Below, in pieces: positions 15,391 through 21,778 of a stretch of DNA of 35,650 nucleotides (position 1 is the stretch's first letter; each line of letters begins with the position of its first letter). A program made the position numbers and the translations under genes. The notes under the pieces were generated by a model. It searched no databases, was not told the DNA's origin, and saw only the letters and a list, made by a program, of their open reading frames with translations. The DNA is from Candidatus Saccharimonadota bacterium (GTDB lineage: Bacteria; Patescibacteriota; Saccharimonadia; Saccharimonadales; Saccharimonadaceae): assembly GCA_017552385.1 (NCBI GenBank), contig JAFZQB010000002.1, positions 1-35,650 on the forward strand, read 5' to 3'.

Positions 15391-16034
15391 GGTTATTTCT
15401 ATCAAGCGAGAACTTTGGTAATTACGAGGAAGTGCTGCTTGAATTGGTAGGCTCGGGCAGAAGGGCATTACTCATAACTAGTGCGCGTGATTATTATTCT
15501 CCTGAAAGGCGTTTAGCTAAAGTATCGGAGAAGATGGCGATACTCAAAAATGCTGGTTTCGAAACGGAAGAGCTGAGTTTGAAAGATTATTTTGGGGGAC
15601 AAGACAAGCTTGCAGAGTACATTAAGGGATATAAGCCTGATCTTATTTTTGCAATTGGCGGTAGCGTCTTTTTGCTTGCGGCGGCGTATAGATTGAGCGG
15701 TTTCGATAAGATTTTGCTGGAAGCGTTGAAAAAAGATGAATACGTCTATGGTGGTTACAGTGCTGGGGCGATGATTGCTGGCAAAACCATAAAGTACTAT
15801 GGGCATGGGCATCTGAACCCTGGACAAGTGCAAGAGAACTATGGGGTAGAGCCAGTATTCGACGGCTTAGGTTTGATTGACCAATATATAGTGGCGCATG
15901 CGGACGTGCCAGAGCATCTTGAAACGACGAAGTTGTATGTGGATCGATTAAAAGACGGTGAAAAAGACGTAATATTGCTGAATCAGTCGGCAGTACTGGT
16001 AGTTGATGGGGAGAAGCAGATACTGTTGCCCTAG
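15387..16034 (+). CDS. Peptidase S51-like protein (class I glutamine amidotransferase-like fold)
   Basis: 215 aa. It has an alpha/beta hydrolase-like GAT fold. IGGSVFLLAAA near 90 corresponds to the conserved GGN region, the nucleophile elbow is GYSAGAMIA near 128 (Ser), and a His occurs in IVAHAD near 170. This is the dipeptidase E / cyanophycinase family, which has a Ser-His-Glu type triad and hydrolyses Asp-containing dipeptides. The exact substrate is unknown. It overlaps the phosphatase gene by 4 bases. It converges on the minus-strand gene ending at 16039 with only four bases between and no visible terminator. Confidence 0.85.
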   Translation: MRLFLSSENFGNYEEVLLELVGSGRRALLITSARDYYSPERRLAKVSEKMAILKNAGFETEELSLKDYFGGQDKLAEYIKGYKPDLIFAIGGSVFLLAAAYRLSGFDKILLEALKKDEYVYGGYSAGAMIAGKTIKYYGHGHLNPGQVQENYGVEPVFDGLGLIDQYIVAHADVPEHLETTKLYVDRLKDGEKDVILLNQSAVLVVDGEKQILLP

Positions 16035-16038
16035 CGGG

Positions 16039-16992
16039 TTATGAATTTAAGACCCTGATTTTTTTGAAGTTTTTCCCAGTTAAGCCTAAGTTTATGTCTT
16101 CCCATCTGAATGAGACGGTATTAAGCTGGCTAGGGGTAAGAATGACTGACTTGTAGCTGCCGCCGTTCGGTTGGAGTGCGCCGATGCCTACCCAAAATTT
16201 GGCGATGGAAGATTTGGTTGTACCGAGCGAGATGGTAGTACCAGAAGGAAGAGGTTGGTTGAAAGCTAAGATCTTGTCAGGGCGATTCTTGTGGTAGCCG
16301 GTATCTCCTTTCATTGAGAGATAGGCATTGTGAATGCGATAGACCTTTTCTTTCCAAACCGGATCTTCGGTTTGGTCTTTGGTTGGGCGAACATTGAGCT
16401 CTACCATTTTGGCTTCGGATTCAGATAAGTTTGGAAGAGGAAGAGCCGTGGTGCGCTTTTCTAATTCGTTGTTAAATTCTTGGCGAGAAGTGAATTGAGT
16501 TCCGACAGGAGTAATAGTCATTCTAAGGTTTGGCGGCTGATAGGGCTTTAAGTAGTTCATAACGGATTGATATGATTGTAGGTAAGCTGAGACTTCTTCT
16601 GGCGTTAGATTGTCTATAATATAAAGAATCCAGTCATCTACAAAGAAGTCAAACCATACGCCTGGTTCATAGATTTCGCAGACAGGTTTAACATAGTTAG
16701 AATAATAGATTAGAGAGAATAACTCGGCCCAATCTGCCTCGGGGGCTTCATCGAGGCGCCACAGCTTGTATGCTCCATGTAAGAAAGTCAGGTTGATAGG
16801 TTGGTTGAGATTGACGTTGTAATGAACAGATTCTTTGATATGCTGGATAAGCTCTGGTTTTGCGGTGTATTTACGAAATTTTTTCGACAATAAGAGACGA
16901 ACAATTTGCGCTTCCAGATCTGCCTCTGCTTTTGCGTTTAGAGGGGTGTGAAGTTTTTCTAATTCAGTTTTGATGTATTGTTCTGCGTTCAT
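16039..16992 (-). CDS. Unrecognised 317-aa protein downstream of a tRNA-Cys-like element
   Basis: 317 aa from ATG 16992. It is helical and aromatic-rich in the first half (LFSLIYYSNYVKPVCEIYEPG, then FDFFVDDW) and more beta in the second half (SGTTISLGTT, then VSFRWEDINLGLTGKNF). No signal peptide, membrane helix or catalytic motif is recognised, and no class I or II synthetase signature is seen. A GTG at 17019 would add nine residues but lies inside the predicted T arm of the tRNA-like element. The ATG sits 8 bases after that element's CCA and has no Shine-Dalgarno site. Processing at the CCA would leave a nearly leaderless mRNA. The reading frame is intact and long, so it is a real gene. 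Confidence 0.75.
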   Translation of the reverse strand: MNAEQYIKTELEKLHTPLNAKAEADLEAQIVRLLLSKKFRKYTAKPELIQHIKESVHYNVNLNQPINLTFLHGAYKLWRLDEAPEADWAELFSLIYYSNYVKPVCEIYEPGVWFDFFVDDWILYIIDNLTPEEVSAYLQSYQSVMNYLKPYQPPNLRMTITPVGTQFTSRQEFNNELEKRTTALPLPNLSESEAKMVELNVRPTKDQTEDPVWKEKVYRIHNAYLSMKGDTGYHKNRPDKILAFNQPLPSGTTISLGTTKSSIAKFWVGIGALQPNGGSYKSVILTPSQLNTVSFRWEDINLGLTGKNFKKIRVLNS

Positions 16993-16999
16993 AGGTAAC

Positions 17000-17071
17000 T
17001 GGAGATGCGAGGTGATCACAACTGCACCGTTGTAGCCTTGCGAGCTACCACCTGTTCTCGGTCATCGCATC
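17000..17071 (-). tRNA. tRNA-Cys (GCA)-like cloverleaf with degenerate D and T loops
   Basis: 72 nt on the minus strand. A perfect 7-bp acceptor GATGCGA/TCGCATC is followed by T73 and encoded CCA. The anticodon arm is a perfect 5 bp (GTAGC/GCTAC) with a 7-nt loop TCGCAAG placing GCA at 17041-17039. T73 and GCA are both tRNA-Cys identity features. The D arm is a 3-bp stem ACC/GGT with loop GAGAACA, lacking G18-G19. The T arm is GGTG/CACC with loop region CAGTTGTGAT, lacking TTC. Position 33 is C, not T. Both sides of the elbow contact are therefore lost. It could be a divergent functional tRNA-Cys, a specialised tRNA-like RNA, or a tRNA-mimic leader of the gene that starts 8 bases later. Confidence 0.6.
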
Positions 17072-17077
17072 CATTAT

Positions 17078-17083
17078 ATTATA
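17078..17083 (-). promoter_or_regulatory. -10 box of the tRNA-Cys-like transcript
   Basis: TGA-TATAAT on the minus strand. The seventh base downstream is 17071, the first base of the acceptor stem, so the RNA may be made without a 5' leader. Confidence 0.7.
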
Positions 17084-17140
17084 TCATGAAGATAATCTGA
17101 TTATAAAAATATCTACTTCTCTTGTCGGATATTGAGACGT

Positions 17141-17163
17141 AAAAAATGGGCGTTAATTCGCCC
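17141..17163 (-). terminator. Rho-independent terminator of tRNA-Val
   Basis: Stem CGGGC-type, 17148-17152 with 17159-17163, loop of six. Six T follow on the minus strand (plus A run 17141-17146). It insulates the downstream tRNA-Cys-like promoter. Confidence 0.8.
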
Positions 17164-17176
17164 GAAAATGCTCTTA

Positions 17177-17253
17177 TGGTGGGTCGCAAGGGGCTCGAAC
17201 CCCTGACCTCCTCGGTGTAAACGAGGCGCTCTAGCCAACTGAGCTAGCGACCC
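17177..17253 (-). tRNA. tRNA-Val (TAC)
   Basis: 77 nt with encoded CCA and discriminator A. The acceptor is GGGTCGC/GCGACCC. The anticodon stem CCTCG/CGAGG holds loop TTTACAC, giving TAC. The T arm is canonical with TTCGAGC. Confidence 0.96.
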
Positions 17254-17270
17254 AAGATGTTAGTGTATCT

Positions 17271-17276
17271 ATTATA
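17271..17276 (-). promoter_or_regulatory. -10 box of tRNA-Val
   Basis: TGT-TATAAT on the minus strand. It lies only 12 bases from the thrS -10 on the opposite strand, so the two divergent promoters physically overlap. Confidence 0.7.
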
Positions 17277-17288
17277 ACACAAATGTGG

Positions 17289-17294
17289 TAAAAT
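17289..17294 (+). promoter_or_regulatory. -10 box of thrS
   Basis: TGG-TAAAAT, an extended -10. The leader contains GGAGG at 17296-17300 and a better placed AAAGGA at 17307-17312 before the ATG at 17319. Confidence 0.65.
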
Positions 17295-17318
17295 AGGAGG
17301 ACAAAGAAAGGATAAAGT

Positions 17319-19085
17319 ATGAACAAAACAGATAACAGTATAGAAACCATGCGTCATACGCTCAGCCATGTTTTGGCTGCTGCGGTAATGGAGCTTTATC
17401 CTACAACAACACTTGGAATTGGGCCAGCAATCGATAACGGTTTTTACTATGATATTGATTTTGGTGATAGTAAAGTTTCCGATACGGATCTAGCAAAGAT
17501 TGAAAAGAAGATGCGCGGTATTATTGCGCAAGGGTGCAAGATGGAACGTAGAGAGGAATCGCGAGAAGATGCGCAGAATTGGGCTAAGAGGAATCATCAG
17601 AAATATAAGATTGAGCTTATTAACGATTTACCGGAAGGCGAGACAATTTCTTTCTATGATATGGTCACCCCTGATGGGAAAGTAATCTTTACGGATCTTT
17701 GTAAGGGCCCGCACGTAAAGTCGATGAAAGAGATTGGTGCGTTTAAGCTGATGCGCGTAGCCGGTGCTTATTGGCGAGGCGACGAGAAGCGCGAAATGTT
17801 AACTCGTATTTATGGCGTTGCTTTTGAGACAAGGGAAGAGCTAGAAGCATATATTAAGCAGCAAGAGGAAGCCAAGGCTAGAGACCACCGTAAATTAGGT
17901 AAAGAAATGGATTTATTCTGTTTCTCGGATTTAGTCGGTGCTGGCTTGCCACTATTTACTCCACGCGGTACTATACTTCGTGATGTATTAAATGATTTTA
18001 CTCAGGGCTATCGTTTGCGTTGTGGGTATAAAAAGGTGTGCATCCCGCATATCGCTAATGTAGATCTCTATAAGGCTTCAGGACACTTTGAAAAGTTCCC
18101 AGAGTTGCTGCGCTTTACTAGCTCGGAATCTGGTGATGAACTTGCAGTAAAACCGGTTAGCTGTCCGCATCATAGCCAGATATTTGCTAGTCTTCCGCGC
18201 TCTTATAAAGAGCTACCAATTAAATATCTTGAGACTACGATGGTTTATCGTGACGAACGCAAAGGTGAGTTAGGGGGGTTGTCACGTGTACGTTCTATTA
18301 CTCAAGACGATTCGCATATCTTTTGTACTGATGAACAGGTTGAAGGGGTGTTTGGTGAGTTGATTGAAGCGGCGAAGGATTTGTACGCAAGAATAGGCAT
18401 GAAGTTGAAGCTGCGCTTGTCGTTCCGCGATGATGGCGATGGCTATATTGGCGATCCGGAAATGTGGGAGAAAGCCCAGAATTCGATTCAGAAGATGGCG
18501 GAAAAGTTTAAGATGGACTATTTCGTAGGAATTGGCGAAGCGGCTATGTATGGGCCTAAGATGGACTTCATGGCGGAAGATGCTTTGGGCCGAGAATGGC
18601 AACTCGCTACTGTACAACTTGACTACGCTATGCCTCAGCGTTTCGGTTTGGAATATACTGCTGCAGATGGCACCAAGAAGACTCCGATTATGATTCATTG
18701 CGCTTTGATTGGTTCGATTGAACGCTTCTTGAGTGTTTATATTGAGCATACGGCTGGCTGGTTTCCATTCTGGATGGCTCCTGAACAAGTAAGGGTGTTG
18801 ACTGTTAATGAAGCAGTTAATGATTACGCTAAAGAAATTGAAGAGATCTTAAAAGGAATAGTTTTAGATGACCCGATTAAGAATAGTGAACTAAGGTACT
18901 CAGTTGATAATTCGGACGATTCTCTAGGCAAGAAAATTAAACGTGCTACTGAATATAAGATACCAATGATTCTGATTGTAGGTGAAAAAGATAAACGGGC
19001 TGGAGAAGTATCGGTAAGATTGAAGGATTCTGAAGATAAGATCAAGTTGAGTAAATTAGCGGAATATATCAAGGGAATTAAATAA
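17319..19085 (+). CDS. thrS: Threonine--tRNA ligase lacking the TGS domain
   Basis: 588 aa (E. coli 642). It starts directly with the N2 editing domain: HTLSHVLAAAV near 12, then DLCKGPH near 127 giving the zinc/editing Cys and His. The class II core contains PVSCPHH (zinc Cys), motif 2 YRDERKGELGGLSRVR, QDDSHIFC and motif 3 IHCALIGSIERF. The C-terminal anticodon-binding domain starts near 485. The N-terminal ubiquitin-like TGS domain is missing, but the editing site is retained. It charges tRNA-Thr, one isoacceptor of which is at 2032. miaA starts at the base after its stop. Confidence 0.95.
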   Translation: MNKTDNSIETMRHTLSHVLAAAVMELYPTTTLGIGPAIDNGFYYDIDFGDSKVSDTDLAKIEKKMRGIIAQGCKMERREESREDAQNWAKRNHQKYKIELINDLPEGETISFYDMVTPDGKVIFTDLCKGPHVKSMKEIGAFKLMRVAGAYWRGDEKREMLTRIYGVAFETREELEAYIKQQEEAKARDHRKLGKEMDLFCFSDLVGAGLPLFTPRGTILRDVLNDFTQGYRLRCGYKKVCIPHIANVDLYKASGHFEKFPELLRFTSSESGDELAVKPVSCPHHSQIFASLPRSYKELPIKYLETTMVYRDERKGELGGLSRVRSITQDDSHIFCTDEQVEGVFGELIEAAKDLYARIGMKLKLRLSFRDDGDGYIGDPEMWEKAQNSIQKMAEKFKMDYFVGIGEAAMYGPKMDFMAEDALGREWQLATVQLDYAMPQRFGLEYTAADGTKKTPIMIHCALIGSIERFLSVYIEHTAGWFPFWMAPEQVRVLTVNEAVNDYAKEIEEILKGIVLDDPIKNSELRYSVDNSDDSLGKKIKRATEYKIPMILIVGEKDKRAGEVSVRLKDSEDKIKLSKLAEYIKGIK

Positions 19086-19892
19086 ATGATACCGGTTATT
19101 GTCGGGCCAACAGGGTCGGGCAAGACGGGTGTAGCTATCGAAATAGCAAAAGAGATTGGTGGGGAAGTTATATCGGCGGATTCAAGAACGATTTATAAAG
19201 GTATGGATATTGGGACGGCGAAGCCGACGGATGAGGAGAGAGATGGTATTTTGCATTATGGTTTTGATCTTGTAGAGCCAAACGAACGGTTCACGGTGGC
19301 GGATTGGAAAGCCTATGCGGAAGAAAAGATACGGGAAATTAGAAAGAAGGGCAAAGTTCCGATGATTGTGGGCGGTACAGGGTTGTATGTCGATGCGCTG
19401 GTGTACGATTATAAATTCGAAACGAGCGGAAAAGGTTATGACAAAAATCGTGGAGCATGTACAAAAAATTTGAACGGGCGAACAGGTAGCCTTGCACAAG
19501 ATGATTACGAGAAATATCCCGATCGGCAGGAAATGTGTGCGGAGTATAAGATATTTGGGATTCTTTGGGAGTCGGAAGAGCTAAGAAAGAGACTGCGTTT
19601 AAGAGCCGAACAAATGTTTTCGGATGAGCTGTATGAAGAAACGAAACGACTGATTGATAAGTACGGTTGGAATAATCAGGCTATGAAGAGTAATATATAT
19701 CAATTTGCTTGGAGATTAATGCAGGGGGAGATAAGTAGAGAAAATGCAATTAGACTGTTTGTGATTGATGATTGGCATTTAGCAAAACGCCAGATGACTT
19801 GGTTTAGGCGTAATGAAAATATTCTTTGGCTTCCGCTTGAAAAAGTGAAAGAGATTGTGATAAAATGTATTCAGAATGAGCAAAGAAAATAG
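19086..19892 (+). CDS. miaA: tRNA dimethylallyltransferase
   Basis: 268 aa. P-loop GPTGSGKT at 7-14, SADSRTIYKGMDIGTAKP near 31 (the DSRxxY substrate-binding motif), GGTGLYV near 97, and a C-terminal QMTWFRR. It transfers a dimethylallyl group to A37 of tRNAs reading U-starting codons. It is shorter than the usual 300 aa because the insert between 115 and 150 is reduced. It directly follows thrS and overlaps the next gene by 17 bases, so the three form one unit with an additional internal promoter. Confidence 0.93.
   Translation: MIPVIVGPTGSGKTGVAIEIAKEIGGEVISADSRTIYKGMDIGTAKPTDEERDGILHYGFDLVEPNERFTVADWKAYAEEKIREIRKKGKVPMIVGGTGLYVDALVYDYKFETSGKGYDKNRGACTKNLNGRTGSLAQDDYEKYPDRQEMCAEYKIFGILWESEELRKRLRLRAEQMFSDELYEETKRLIDKYGWNNQAMKSNIYQFAWRLMQGEISRENAIRLFVIDDWHLAKRQMTWFRRNENILWLPLEKVKEIVIKCIQNEQRK
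19861..19866 (+). promoter_or_regulatory. Internal -10 box for the winged-helix gene
   Basis: TGA-TAAAAT lies inside the 3' end of miaA, 10 bases before the ATG at 19876. It would allow transcription independent of thrS-miaA. Confidence 0.5.
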
Positions 19893-20481
19893 TACTCCAG
19901 TAGAAAAATTGTTCGGCTCGAAGACTCGAGCGAAGCTCCTAAATCTTTTATTTGAGAATATCGACAAATCTTTTTATGTTCGGGAAATTACGCGCGTGAT
20001 TGGTGAGCAGATTAATTCTGTACGACGAGAGCTTCTGAATCTCGAAAGTGTTGGGGTGGTCAAAAATGAAACATTTGATAATAAAGTATACTATTCGGCG
20101 AATATGAAACATCCTTACGCGCATGCTTTAAATGAGATTTTTTCTAAAAAAGTGAGTGCGTCTAAGGATCGCGACGTAAAAGAAAGCAGTTGGGAAGAAT
20201 ATGTGAAGCCAGTTAGCAAGTATCTCTCAGCGATGTTGCTTACAAATAGAGCTCCTGGTCAGGAGGGGGTTGACCTTTTGATTATTGGCGATGATAAAAC
20301 AAAGAAGTTGACGCATTGGGCGGAGCTTGTTGAGAAAAAGATGGGGAAACCATTGAATTATGTAATCTTTTCGATTGAAGATTTCCTATACAGAAAAAGT
20401 GTAAGGGACAGGTTCGTATTAGACATTTTAGAGATGGACGTGTCGGAACTTATAGACCCAGACAAATTAATTAAGGAGTAG
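19876..20481 (+). CDS. Winged-helix DNA-binding protein, probable transcriptional regulator
   Basis: 201 aa. Residues 10-72 form a winged helix-turn-helix: FGSKTRAKLLNLLF, recognition helix region ITRVIGEQINSVRRELLNLE, then a wing with VYYSAN. Residues 85-201 form an alpha/beta domain containing VDLLIIGDD and a following helix, resembling the regulator/nucleotidyltransferase-like fusions found in CPR and archaea. The Asp pattern does not clearly match an active nucleotidyltransferase. The target genes are unknown. It overlaps the miaA end by 17 bases. Confidence 0.75.
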   Translation: MSKENSTPVEKLFGSKTRAKLLNLLFENIDKSFYVREITRVIGEQINSVRRELLNLESVGVVKNETFDNKVYYSANMKHPYAHALNEIFSKKVSASKDRDVKESSWEEYVKPVSKYLSAMLLTNRAPGQEGVDLLIIGDDKTKKLTHWAELVEKKMGKPLNYVIFSIEDFLYRKSVRDRFVLDILEMDVSELIDPDKLIKE

Positions 20482-20487
20482 AAAAAC

Positions 20488-20937
20488 ATGTTTGAGATTG
20501 AGAGCAAAAACCCTGATTCTGTTACGATTGTAACTAAGAAGACTAGCGTAACATTAAACGTAGCTGAAAGTACTATTTCTGGTAATTTGTCAGTGGGGTC
20601 GATTCACGGCCCTGGAGAATTTGAGGTTGGAGATGTAACGATTCGTGGTATCGCTATAAGTGGGAGCAGGGTGATTTATGATGCGGAGATTGGTGGGGTG
20701 CATGTTGGTGTGATTGGCGGAATCGAAGAGGGTTTGGATGAACTTGGTGTATCAGACGTGTTGTGTACATCGTCAGTGAGAGCAATTAGGGAAATTGGCC
20801 CGAAAGCTGTAGTTGCAATGGGCAATGTGGATGGAATGGTGAGCGAATTAAAGGTCACGGCGCGAGCCGAGAAGAAGTACAAAGTTAAGAGCCTAGATTC
20901 ACTTCCGGTAGCATTGGAAGTTGTTGCTCTGAATTAG
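20488..20937 (+). CDS. Short metallo-beta-lactamase-fold-like protein without the metal-binding motif
   Basis: 149 aa. The segment GPGEFEVGDVTIRGI (about 41-55) and the following strands resemble the middle and C-terminal part of the small MBL-fold hydrolases (UPF0173-like, Lactamase_B_3) common in CPR bacteria. The HxHxDH signature and the other metal ligands are absent: only one His-Gly pair near 40 and one His near 72 are seen. It is probably a non-catalytic relative or a truncated copy that has been kept. An AAGGAG site lies within the end of the preceding gene (20474-20479). Confidence 0.6.
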   Translation: MFEIESKNPDSVTIVTKKTSVTLNVAESTISGNLSVGSIHGPGEFEVGDVTIRGIAISGSRVIYDAEIGGVHVGVIGGIEEGLDELGVSDVLCTSSVRAIREIGPKAVVAMGNVDGMVSELKVTARAEKKYKVKSLDSLPVALEVVALN

Positions 20938-20940
20938 TTA

Positions 20941-20946
20941 TATAAT
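20941..20946 (+). promoter_or_regulatory. -10 box of the M50 protease gene
   Basis: TATAAT lies 22 bases before the ATG at 20969, which has a full AAAGGAGGT ribosome site. It is therefore a leadered transcript. Confidence 0.6.
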
Positions 20947-20968
20947 ATATTGTTCGAAAGGAGGTGGT

Positions 20969-21601
20969 ATGAGTATTTTGGGGGCAGTAATCGTGTTTTG
21001 CGTTATTGTTTTTTCAATGATGATGCACGAACTAGCCCATGGCGGCATGGCATTGCTTCTTGGCGATACGACGGCAAAGGACGATGGGCGGTTAACTCTA
21101 AACCCGATAAAGCATCTTGACCCGATAATGTCGGTGGCTTTGCCACTGATATCCTATTTAATGGGCGGAGTAGTGTTTGGTGGAGCAAAGCCTGTGCCGG
21201 TGAATACGGCGAAGCTTAAAGGGGGAGTTTGGGGAATGGCGCTAGTGGCGATTGTGGGCCCTCTAACGAATTTTATACTGGCTTTCACCTGTTTTTTGAT
21301 TTTGACGTTAGGTGGATTAACGGCTGGTGCCGGCATAATTTATGAGATTGCTCTAGATATGATACTTGTTAACTTAGGATTTGGTGTATTCAACTTGATA
21401 CCTATACCTCCACTTGATGGATCGAGGATCTTGTATGCTTTGATGCCGGATAGAGTCAGGGAATATATGGAGAAAATGGAGTCGGTGGGTATATATGTAG
21501 TATATATATTAATATTAGTTGGTGGGGGCATTTTCTCTTCGGTGATGTTGGGGGCGATGAACGGGATTCTCCAAGGATTCTACTGGATTATTGGCCAATA
21601 A
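20969..21601 (+). CDS. Site-2 protease family (M50) intramembrane metalloprotease
   Basis: 210 aa. Six or so hydrophobic segments. The zinc motif HELAH is at 20-24 in the first helix, and the third ligand is in NLIPIPPLDGSRI near 150. This is the compact M50B/rhomboid-scale group without PDZ domain. It cleaves transmembrane substrates, often anti-sigma factors or signal peptides. No partner is evident nearby. The start is fixed by a textbook Shine-Dalgarno site. A strong promoter for a structured RNA begins right after its stop. Confidence 0.92.
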   Translation: MSILGAVIVFCVIVFSMMMHELAHGGMALLLGDTTAKDDGRLTLNPIKHLDPIMSVALPLISYLMGGVVFGGAKPVPVNTAKLKGGVWGMALVAIVGPLTNFILAFTCFLILTLGGLTAGAGIIYEIALDMILVNLGFGVFNLIPIPPLDGSRILYALMPDRVREYMEKMESVGIYVVYILILVGGGIFSSVMLGAMNGILQGFYWIIGQ

Positions 21602-21606
21602 ATTGT

Positions 21607-21612
21607 TATAAT
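21607..21612 (+). promoter_or_regulatory. -10 box of the structured RNA at 21619
   Basis: TGT-TATAAT. The seventh base downstream is 21619, where the RNA's terminal helix begins. Confidence 0.75.
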
Positions 21613-21618
21613 AAAAGC

Positions 21619-21753
21619 GTACCTTCACCGGTAGCATGATTTTCTCTGTATAGTCATGTTTTAGGGATTTCGTGGCAAGTCTCCGTGGAGACTGCGCATA
21701 AGATTTTACCCACCTTGCAAATCAGCAGGGAAAACACAAGGCCGGTGAGGGAC
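21619..21753 (+). ncRNA. Unidentified structured RNA (about 135 nt), free RNA or leader of the Nudix-RNase H gene
   Basis: A 12-bp terminal helix with one bulged A joins 21619-21631 (GTACCTTCACCGG) to 21742-21753 (CCGGTGAGGGAC). Enclosed are CATGA/TCATG, TGTTTT/AAAACA, AGTCTC/GAGACT with loop CGTG and GATTT/AAATC, giving a multi-branched fold. CCTTG/CAAGG is an alternative pairing. The helix starts at the predicted +1. No SRP, T-box or common riboswitch motif is seen. The long closing stem plus open centre is reminiscent of 6S RNA but the sequence does not match one I know. No U-run terminator follows, and the next ATG is 25 bases later. Confidence 0.6.
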
Positions 21754-21778
21754 AAAGTTTTACAGGATATGTGGTGGG

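Noticed and set aside
17004-17071. T-box riboswitch reading of the leader (GGTGG...AGC resembles the T-box antiterminator)
   Set aside because: There is no terminator/antiterminator pair or stem I specifier loop, and the tRNA-like cloverleaf with CCA explains the pairing better.
21619-21753. SRP RNA or a classic riboswitch
   Set aside because: The SRP domain IV loop (GGAAGGAAGCAGC type) and the signature boxes of TPP, FMN, SAM, cobalamin, lysine and purine switches are absent. 6S remains possible but was not asserted.
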